The notes under the pieces: model-generated
Told to the model about the DNA's origin: nothing
What the model saw: only the letters and a program-made list of their open reading frames with translations
Databases searched by the model: none
Part shown: positions 16,740 to 22,087 of the stretch, piece by piece
Layout of the letters: each line of letters starts with the position of its first letter
Numbering within the stretch: the first letter of the stretch is position 1
Translations under genes and position numbers: made by a program
Assembly (NCBI GenBank): GCA_910586045.1
Contig: CAJUIH010000007.1
Span: 1 to 45,406 of the forward strand
Origin: an uncultured Eubacterium sp.
Lineage (GTDB): Bacteria > Bacillota > Clostridia > Lachnospirales > Lachnospiraceae
DNA: 45,406 nucleotides
Direction: 5' to 3'

Positions 16740-17475
16740 TTTGGTACAAAGGATGATCGGGACATTGCACTATATGCTCCATCTTGCGAGTCCGAAGCAG
16801 ACGTTGGAACAGGAAGTATGGTATATCGGGGGTACCGATGTTTTGCCGTCCCCATTGGAGCCGGAAGAAGAAAACGCATGCATTGCAAAACTTGCCGGAA
16901 GCGGCGCGCAGACAGAAGAGGCAAAAAGCCTGCTGATCGAACATAACCTGCGTCTTGTCGTGTACATAGCAAAAAAGTTTGACAACACAGGCGTTGGAGT
17001 CGAAGATCTGATATCGATTGGCACAATCGGGCTGATCAAAGCAATCAATACATTTAATCCGACAAAAAAAATCAAGCTGGCCACGTACGCGTCCCGCTGC
17101 ATCGAAAATGAGATTTTAATGCATCTGCGCAGGACGAGTAAAACAAAGCTGGAAGTTTCCATCGATGAACCGCTGAATGTAGACTGGGACGGCAATGAAC
17201 TGCTGTTATCGGACATTCTTGGCACAGACGAAGATATTATTTCCAAAGATATGGAATCGGAAGTGGAAAAAAAACTGCTGCGCAATGCGGTAGACCGTCT
17301 GTCCGGCAGGGAGCGCATGATTGTGGAGCTGCGGTTCGGATACAATAAGCCGGAAGGAAATGAGATGACGCAAAAGGAGGTGGCTGACCTGCTTGGGATT
17401 TCACAGTCGTATATTTCAAGGCTCGAAAAAAAGATCATGAAGCGGCTGAGAAAAGAAATCGTAAGGTTTGAATAA
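16723..17475 (+). CDS. sigE: Pro-sigma-E, mother-cell sporulation sigma factor
   Basis: A 250-residue sigma-70 family factor made as an inactive precursor. The amphipathic pro-sequence (about residues 1-33) precedes the conserved WYIGGTDVLPSPL, which marks the SpoIIGA cleavage neighbourhood. Region 2 (EHNLRLVVYIAKKFDNTGVGVEDLISIGTIG is the start of it, positions about 72-103) and region 4 with its helix-turn-helix (QKEVADLLGISQSYISRLEKK) are intact. Sigma-E drives early mother-cell genes. AGGAGGC precedes the start within the end of spoIIGA. In most Firmicutes sigG follows; here the repeat island follows instead. Confidence 0.97.
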   Translation: MNKADNLVQRMIGTLHYMLHLASPKQTLEQEVWYIGGTDVLPSPLEPEEENACIAKLAGSGAQTEEAKSLLIEHNLRLVVYIAKKFDNTGVGVEDLISIGTIGLIKAINTFNPTKKIKLATYASRCIENEILMHLRRTSKTKLEVSIDEPLNVDWDGNELLLSDILGTDEDIISKDMESEVEKKLLRNAVDRLSGRERMIVELRFGYNKPEGNEMTQKEVADLLGISQSYISRLEKKIMKRLRKEIVRFE

Positions 17476-17509
17476 GAACCGGGCGGTAAGAAACGGGGTA
17501 GCTTTCGCG

Positions 17510-17787
17510 GTAACCGTTCAGATAAGGGGTTGCATTTTGGCTGTCCGGACGCTGGGAGAGGCGGTTTGCCCGGCTTGCTGGCGGCCCTCCAGAATGTCAA
17601 GTATCCCTAAGCATTCTGCAATTTACGAATCGGCCTGCCCCGGTCGCGGCGCCTAATTCGCCCAGGACCACGCCAGTAGCTAAAGGCGCCGCTTGGCTTC
17701 GCCCCTTAGGTGGTCGGGCAGAATGCTAAGGGCTGCTAGACATTCTTCCAAAGCCGCCAGCAAGCCGGGCAAACCGCCTCTCCCAGC
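17510..17787 (+). repeat. Structured repeat unit A (flank + 237-base body)
   Basis: The body 17551-17787 is closed by a perfect 35-bp inverted repeat (17551-17585 with 17753-17787). Further inward, AGAATGTC/GACATTCT and a 15-base stem with one mismatch (ending ATTCTGC/GCAGAAT) continue the hairpin. The core 17629-17714 contains a perfect 9-bp stem (17646-17654 with 17684-17692). The 41-base outer flank 17510-17550 also matches the flank of unit B (30 of 41). The structure lacks any coding capacity. It resembles a large MITE-like palindromic repeat or a structured RNA; no known family is recognised. Confidence 0.85.
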
Positions 17788-17935
17788 TAATCTTCGCATG
17801 CTTTACAACTGGTATCCTATACGTAACCGTAATGCACAAAACGGGTCAGGGAAATTCTGTCAGCAATTTATCTGCTGTTTTGCATATCCATGCAGTGTAT
17901 GTTATGCAGGGTTAAAGAAAAGTCAAAGAAAACCA
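17788..17935. repeat. Spacer between inverted units A and B
   Basis: 148 bases, A/T-richer than the units. Its first 60 bases, together with the last 7 bases of unit A (17781-17847), are collinear with 39189-39255 in reverse complement (56 of 67 identical). The spacer is therefore part of the dispersed structure and not unrelated host DNA. No gene is seen in it. Confidence 0.65.
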
Positions 17936-18213
17936 GCCGGATGAGGGACGCGGGCCTGGCTTGTGGCGACGTTGGAAGAATGGTTAGAAGCCCTTAGTAT
18001 TCTGCTCAACCACCTAAGGGGCGAAGCCAAGCGGCGCCTTTAGCTACTGGCGTGGTCCTGGGCGAATTAGGCGCCGCGACCGGGGCAGGCCGATCCGTAA
18101 ATGCAGAATACTTAGGGATTCTTACCATTCTGGAGTCGGAGCCACAAGCCAGGCCCGCGTCCCTCATCCGGCGTCCCCGCGTCCAAAATGTAACCTCTTT
18201 TCTGGACTGTTGC
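17936..18213 (-). repeat. Structured repeat unit B (inverted relative to A)
   Basis: The body 17936-18172 is again exactly 237 bases, closed by a perfect 32-bp inverted repeat (17936-17967 with 18141-18172). In reverse complement its core 18009-18094 is identical to the 86-base core of unit A, at the same distances (78 and 73 bases) from the ends. The terminal arms differ clearly from those of A yet are perfectly self-complementary. The outer flank 18173-18213 matches the flank of A (30 of 41). Confidence 0.85.
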
Positions 18214-18253
18214 CCTCCGTTTCCTGCGGCGTTTTTATTTTCAAAAAATACGT

Positions 18254-18281
18254 TTGCGAAAAATGGTTTTTGTGATAAAAT
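18254..18281 (+). promoter_or_regulatory. Promoter of the MBL-fold gene
   Basis: TTGCGA (18254-18259), 16 bases, TAAAAT (18276-18281), just outside repeat unit B and about 55 bases before the gene. It is the only promoter-like pair in the A/T-rich gap. Confidence 0.5.
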
Positions 18282-18336
18282 AATAAAAATGTCAAAATTT
18301 GCGGAAAACGGTTTTTTTAAGGAAGGAGATGATGTT

Positions 18337-19941
18337 ATGCTGTTGGAATTTTTAGGCGCGGCGCATGAGGTTACGGGAAGCTGCCATTTTGTACAGTCTG
18401 GCGGAAAGAATCTGTTAATTGACTGCGGGATGGAGCAGGGACCGGATTTGTATGAAAACCAGGAAATACCGGTGAATGCATCCGCGGTCGATTATGTATT
18501 TGTAACGCATGCACATATCGACCATTCCGGATTGCTGCCACTATTATACAGCCATGGGTTCCGCGGCCAGATTTTTGCGACAAAGGCGACATGTGAGCTG
18601 TGTAATATTATGTTAAAGGACAGCGCGCACATCCAGATGTTTGAAGCAGAATGGAGAAACCGTAAGGCCAGACGTGCCGGGCGGCCGGAAGTAACGCCTA
18701 TTTATGATATGGATGACGCCATCGGGGTACTGCAGCATTTTGTTCCGTGCGCTTATGATACGCAAATAGAAGTCTGTGAAAATATCCGGATTCGTTTTGT
18801 AGATGCCGGACATCTGCTTGGTTCTTCGAGTATAGAACTGTGGACGACAGAAGACGGACAGACACGCAAGCTCGTATTTTCCGGGGATATTGGGACGGGC
18901 GCCCGCCCGCTGATCCGGGATCCGGAATATATCCGGGAAGCCGATTACGTTATTATGGAATCCACTTACGGAAATAAGCTGCATGCGGCACCGCCGGATT
19001 ATGCGGTAACGCTTGCGGAAGTGATAAGGGATACGTTTATCCGCGGCGGGAATGTCGTAATCCCGGCGTTTTCCGTAGGACGTACACAGGAGCTTTTGTT
19101 TTTTTTGCGCCGTGTAAAATCCGAGCATCTGCTGCCTGGCTTTGAGGATTTTGAAGTCTACGTAGACAGTCCGCTGTCCATTGAAGCAACTAATGTATTT
19201 CACAAGAACAATTCCGTTTGTTTCAATGAGGAAGCAAAAGAATTGATTGCGTCCGGGATCAACCCGATCCGGTTTGACGGCTTAAAGACTTCTGTAACAA
19301 GCGACGAATCCAGGGCGATCAATTTTATCAAAAAGCCGATTGTCATTATCTCCGCGTCCGGTATGTGTGAAGCGGGGCGGATCCGCCATCATTTAAAACA
19401 CAACCTTTGGCGCCGTGATTCCACCATTGTATTTGTGGGCTACCAGGTACCGGGAACTTTAGGGAATTTTCTGTTAAACGGGGCAAAACAGGTTAAGCTG
19501 TTTGGGGAACCAGTCGAGGTCAATGCAAAGATATTAAACCTCCCGGGTATCAGCGGCCATGCGGACAAACAGCAGCTAACCGACTGGGCCGGCGCGTTTG
19601 CGCAAAACACGCCAAAAAAATTTTTTATCGTACACGGCGAGGATCACGTAACAGACGATTTTGCGGCACATTTACAACAGACATACGGCTATCAGGCACA
19701 GGCGCCGTACAGCGGGGACGCGTTTGACCTTTTAACCGGGCTGCAGGTCAAACAAGGACAGCGCAAACGCAAAGAGATCCATATAAAGACGACCAAAGCT
19801 TCGACCAATGTATTTGCAAGGCTTCTTGCGGCGGGTGAACGGATCCTTGCCGTGATCCATAAATCCGAAGGCAGGCCGAATAAAGAACTGGGCAAGTTTG
19901 CCGACCAGATTAACGCATTGTGCGATAAATGGAGCAGATAA
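18337..19941 (+). CDS. MBL-fold beta-CASP hydrolase (Ysh1-like)
   Basis: A 534-residue metallo-beta-lactamase/beta-CASP protein, the fold of RNA-processing nucleases such as RNase J and CPSF73. Motif 2 is HAHIDH (residues 58-63); DAGHLLGS, FSGDIG and STYGNK follow; the beta-CASP part shows VIPAFSVGRTQELL, ISASGMCEAGRIRHH and GHADKQQL, with a C-terminal IVHGEDH. Zinc-dependent RNA hydrolysis is plausible, but the substrate is not known. The ATG at 18337 has AAGGAAGGAG upstream. The frame is open much further upstream, into repeat unit B, but that extension has no domain or ribosome site. It separates sigE from sigG. Confidence 0.9.
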   Translation: MLLEFLGAAHEVTGSCHFVQSGGKNLLIDCGMEQGPDLYENQEIPVNASAVDYVFVTHAHIDHSGLLPLLYSHGFRGQIFATKATCELCNIMLKDSAHIQMFEAEWRNRKARRAGRPEVTPIYDMDDAIGVLQHFVPCAYDTQIEVCENIRIRFVDAGHLLGSSSIELWTTEDGQTRKLVFSGDIGTGARPLIRDPEYIREADYVIMESTYGNKLHAAPPDYAVTLAEVIRDTFIRGGNVVIPAFSVGRTQELLFFLRRVKSEHLLPGFEDFEVYVDSPLSIEATNVFHKNNSVCFNEEAKELIASGINPIRFDGLKTSVTSDESRAINFIKKPIVIISASGMCEAGRIRHHLKHNLWRRDSTIVFVGYQVPGTLGNFLLNGAKQVKLFGEPVEVNAKILNLPGISGHADKQQLTDWAGAFAQNTPKKFFIVHGEDHVTDDFAAHLQQTYGYQAQAPYSGDAFDLLTGLQVKQGQRKRKEIHIKTTKASTNVFARLLAAGERILAVIHKSEGRPNKELGKFADQINALCDKWSR

Positions 19942-19958
19942 AGGCATTTTGCAAATTT

Positions 19959-20004
19959 TTACGGACAGCCGGGGATGGATTGCTCCATTTCCAGGCGTCC
20001 GTAA
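19959..20004. terminator. Hairpin between convergent MBL and sigG genes
   Basis: TTACGGAC (19959-19966) pairs with GTCCGTAA (19997-20004), with an inner ATGGA/TCCAT stem. It lies in the 93-base gap between convergent stops, the right place for a bidirectional terminator. Neither side has a clear T-run, so intrinsic termination is uncertain. Confidence 0.4.
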
Positions 20005-20034
20005 GGCCAAAGCCGTATATTTTACCTACACGCG

Positions 20035-20817
20035 TTACGTCAGCGACAAATAATTCTGCATACTTTTCAGCGCGGATTTTTCCAGCCGTGAAACCTGCGC
20101 CTGGGAAATGTGGATTTCCTCCGCGACTTCCATTTGTGTTTTTCCTTCAAAAAAGCGCAGTTTTATAATGTAATTTTCCCGTTCATTCAGCCGTTTCATT
20201 GCGTCCGACAGCGACAGCGATTCAATCCATTTCGATTCCCGGTTCTTTTTATCTGAAATTTGGTCCATCACATATAACGTATCGCCGCCGTCTGTATAGA
20301 CCGGCTCGTAAAGGCTCACCGGAGTCTGTATGGCGTCCAGGGCAAATACGATCTCCGCTTTCGTCAGCCCGGCTTCTTTTGCGATTTCTTCCAGGGTCGG
20401 CTCCTGGTTGGAGGTGCGCGTCAGCACTTCTTTTGCATGAATGGCTTTATAAGCGTTGTCGCGAAGGGATCGTGAGACGCGGATGCTGTTATTGTCCCGC
20501 AGGTAGCGGCGTACTTCGCCGATAATCATTGGTACGGCATAAGTAGAAAATTTTACGCCCATTGTCGGGTCGAAGTTGTCAATAGATTTGATCAGTCCGA
20601 TACAGCCGATCTGAAACAGGTCATCTACGTTTTCATGATGGTTCGAGAATCGCTTGATGACGCTTAGGACAAGACGCAGATTGCCGTTGATATATTGTTC
20701 TCTGGCTTCGTGGTCGCCCTGTTTGATCCGTTTAAACAATTCTTCTTTTTCCGATTCTTTTAATACTGGCAGCTTTGCTGTATTTACGCCGCAGATTTCA
20801 ACTTTATAGACAGCCAT
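20035..20817 (-). CDS. sigG: Forespore sporulation sigma factor sigma-G
   Basis: A 260-residue late forespore sigma factor. The N-terminus MAVYKVEICGVNTAKLPVL is the conserved sigma-G opening that helps to distinguish it from sigma-F. Region 2 (NLRLVLSVIKRFSNHHENVDDLFQ begins it, residues about 45-70), region 3 and the region 4 helix-turn-helix (QMEVAEEIHISQAQVSRLEK) are intact. The start at 20817 is set by GGAGG 6 bases upstream on this strand; an in-frame ATG 33 bases further upstream is less likely. It is on the opposite strand from sigE, divergent from an unknown small gene, and convergent with the MBL gene. The usual order is spoIIGA-sigE-sigG on one strand. Confidence 0.96.
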   Translation of the reverse strand: MAVYKVEICGVNTAKLPVLKESEKEELFKRIKQGDHEAREQYINGNLRLVLSVIKRFSNHHENVDDLFQIGCIGLIKSIDNFDPTMGVKFSTYAVPMIIGEVRRYLRDNNSIRVSRSLRDNAYKAIHAKEVLTRTSNQEPTLEEIAKEAGLTKAEIVFALDAIQTPVSLYEPVYTDGGDTLYVMDQISDKKNRESKWIESLSLSDAMKRLNERENYIIKLRFFEGKTQMEVAEEIHISQAQVSRLEKSALKSMQNYLSLT

Positions 20818-20903
20818 AGGTAACCTCCGCATGATTGATATTAAAAGCATGTACGAAAATGTGGAAAATATTCATACAGATAATGGCAGAAAAACGTGTG
20901 TAT

Positions 20904-20931
20904 TTGACAAAAATGAACCGATATATATGAA
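20904..20931 (+). promoter_or_regulatory. Promoter of the 82-residue protein gene
   Basis: TTGACA (20904-20909), 16 bases, TATGAA (20926-20931) in the divergent gap between sigG and the small + strand gene. The -35 is perfect and the -10 moderate. No convincing sigma-F or sigma-G promoter was found on the other strand for sigG. Confidence 0.5.
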
Positions 20932-20982
20932 ATAGGACATTACAGGATGTACAGGAAATCAGCACAGGGAGGTCAATTAGAT

Positions 20983-21231
20983 ATGGAAGACGTATCGTTA
21001 ACTTATACGGGAATTTTAAAAAATGGAAAAGATAAAATAGTTAGAGTCCGTTTTACGCGCAATGGGGAAAAGGATTTTGCGGAAGGGGTCATTCCTGGCG
21101 GGAAAATTGAAAAATCATGCGGATTTTCCGATCAGGAGCTGGCATCGTTACAGTTTTACTTAAAAGCAAACACCAGACAGATCTTTGAAAAGGCAAAAGA
21201 AATTACAGGGTTGCGTGGATTTCTGCGCTAA
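20983..21231 (+). CDS. Conserved-looking small protein of unknown function
   Basis: An 82-residue protein that I do not recognise. It is soluble and charged, with a beta-rich first half (VSLTYTGILKNGKDKIVRVRFTRNG-type strands), a Gly-Gly turn, one Cys (residue 44 or so) and a helical C-terminus ending KEITGLRGFLR. GGGAGGTC lies 8 bases before the ATG at 20983; an ATG at 20947 is less likely. It stands alone between divergent sigG and the two-component system, with its own promoter. Composition and codon use resemble its neighbours, so it looks like a real gene. Confidence 0.7.
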   Translation: MEDVSLTYTGILKNGKDKIVRVRFTRNGEKDFAEGVIPGGKIEKSCGFSDQELASLQFYLKANTRQIFEKAKEITGLRGFLR

Positions 21232-21240
21232 AAAACAGAA

Positions 21241-21297
21241 CTTAAAAAAGTCTTAATCATTTGCCTGGTTGGAAATTCATAAAATTTCCGCTACAAT
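21241..21297 (+). promoter_or_regulatory. Two-component operon promoter with operator-like repeats
   Basis: TTGGAA (21269-21274), 17 bases, TACAAT (21292-21297). A perfect dyad GGAAATT/AATTTCC (21271-21277, 21283-21289) sits between -35 and -10. Upstream, CTTAA is repeated at 21241 and 21252, an 11-bp period typical of OmpR/PhoB-family direct-repeat sites. Autoregulation by the response regulator is a reasonable inference. Confidence 0.5.
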
Positions 21298-21383
21298 GTA
21301 TCTATGAGGACTCATAATACAGGTGGCGGAATTTTTTTGCCCGAACGGGCGAACGCGGGCTGTAAAAATCGATGGAGGGAGTT

Positions 21384-22085
21384 ATGTATAATATTTTGGT
21401 ATGTGATGACGAAAAGGATATCGTATCGGCGGTTCGTATTTATTTAAGCAGCGAGGGATATACGGTATACGAGGCGTATAACGGAAAGGAAGCACTGGAT
21501 GTCGTAAAAAGCGCTGAAACGCAGATCCATCTGGTACTGATGGATATTATGATGCCGGAAATGGACGGGATTGAGGCAATGGTCAAAATTCGGGAATGTA
21601 GCAACGTACCGGTAATTCTGCTGACGGCAAAAGGCGAAGATATGGACAAAGTGCTGGGGCTTACGGTTGGTGCGGACGATTATGTGACAAAACCATTTAA
21701 TCCGGTGGAACTGCAGGCGCGGGTAAAATCCCAGCTTCGCCGTTATATGCAGTTGGGCGGGGGAAAGCAGAAAGAAAACGGAAAGCTTTGTATCGGCGGA
21801 ATTGAATTGGACGATAAATCAAAGGAAGTCACACTGGACGGCGAGACAGTGGCGCTGACACGTACCGAGTATGATATACTAAAACTGCTTATGGAACATC
21901 CGGGACAGGTATTTTCACCTAACGAAATTTATACCCAAGTCTGGAAAGATGTCTCGTTCGGCACGGAAAATACGGTAGCCGTCCACATCCGGCACCTGCG
22001 TGAAAAAATAGAGTATGACCCGGCCCAGCCGCGCTTTTTAAAAGTGGTATGGGGCCGCGGTTATAAAATGGAAGGAGATCGGTGA
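21384..22085 (+). CDS. OmpR/PhoB-family response regulator
   Basis: A 233-residue DNA-binding response regulator. The receiver domain (1-118) has the acidic pair DDE, phosphoacceptor Asp54 (LVLMDIMMPEMDG), the conserved Thr in LLTAKGED and Lys in YVTKPFNP. The C-terminal winged helix (about 135-232) carries LTRTEYDILKLLMEHPGQVFS and the RHLREKIE-type recognition helix. The ATG at 21384 follows GGAGGGAG; an ATG at 21372 overlaps that site. The histidine kinase starts 2 bases after its stop. The signal and regulon are unknown. Confidence 0.95.
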   Translation: MYNILVCDDEKDIVSAVRIYLSSEGYTVYEAYNGKEALDVVKSAETQIHLVLMDIMMPEMDGIEAMVKIRECSNVPVILLTAKGEDMDKVLGLTVGADDYVTKPFNPVELQARVKSQLRRYMQLGGGKQKENGKLCIGGIELDDKSKEVTLDGETVALTRTEYDILKLLMEHPGQVFSPNEIYTQVWKDVSFGTENTVAVHIRHLREKIEYDPAQPRFLKVVWGRGYKMEGDR

Positions 22086-22087
22086 CC

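Larger units (their letters stand above)
17476..18336. other. 861-base gene-free island between sigE and the MBL gene
   Basis: No credible gene is present on either strand. The island holds an inverted pair of structured repeats (units A and B), the spacer between them, and a promoter for the metallo-beta-lactamase gene. Open frames passing through it have no ribosome site and unnatural composition. Base composition in the repeat cores is much richer in GC than in the A/T-rich stretch that follows. Confidence 0.8.

Noticed and set aside
16770..17600. 276-codon - strand frame
   Set aside because: It is antisense to sigE and runs into repeat unit A; Ser-rich shadow sequence.
17629..17714. Integron attC-type recombination site
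   Set aside because: No GTTRRRY/RYYYAAC box pair and no integrase or cassette structure are visible.
17551..17787. A simple intrinsic terminator for sigE
   Set aside because: The hairpin is far larger than needed and has no T-run; it may still stop transcription, but that does not explain the conserved core or the relic.
17468..17944. Short + strand open frames through repeat unit A and the spacer
   Set aside because: They have no ribosome site and read through perfect palindromes, giving unnatural protein sequence.
17551..18172. An insertion sequence with terminal inverted repeats
   Set aside because: Each body is only 237 bases with no transposase remnant, and no target-site duplication could be identified. 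A non-autonomous element remains possible.
18052..18336. N-terminal extension of the MBL-fold protein by 95 residues
   Set aside because: The frame is open but the extension is translated from repeat unit B and A/T-rich non-coding DNA, with no ribosome site; the family's N-terminus begins at 18337 behind AAGGAAGGAG.
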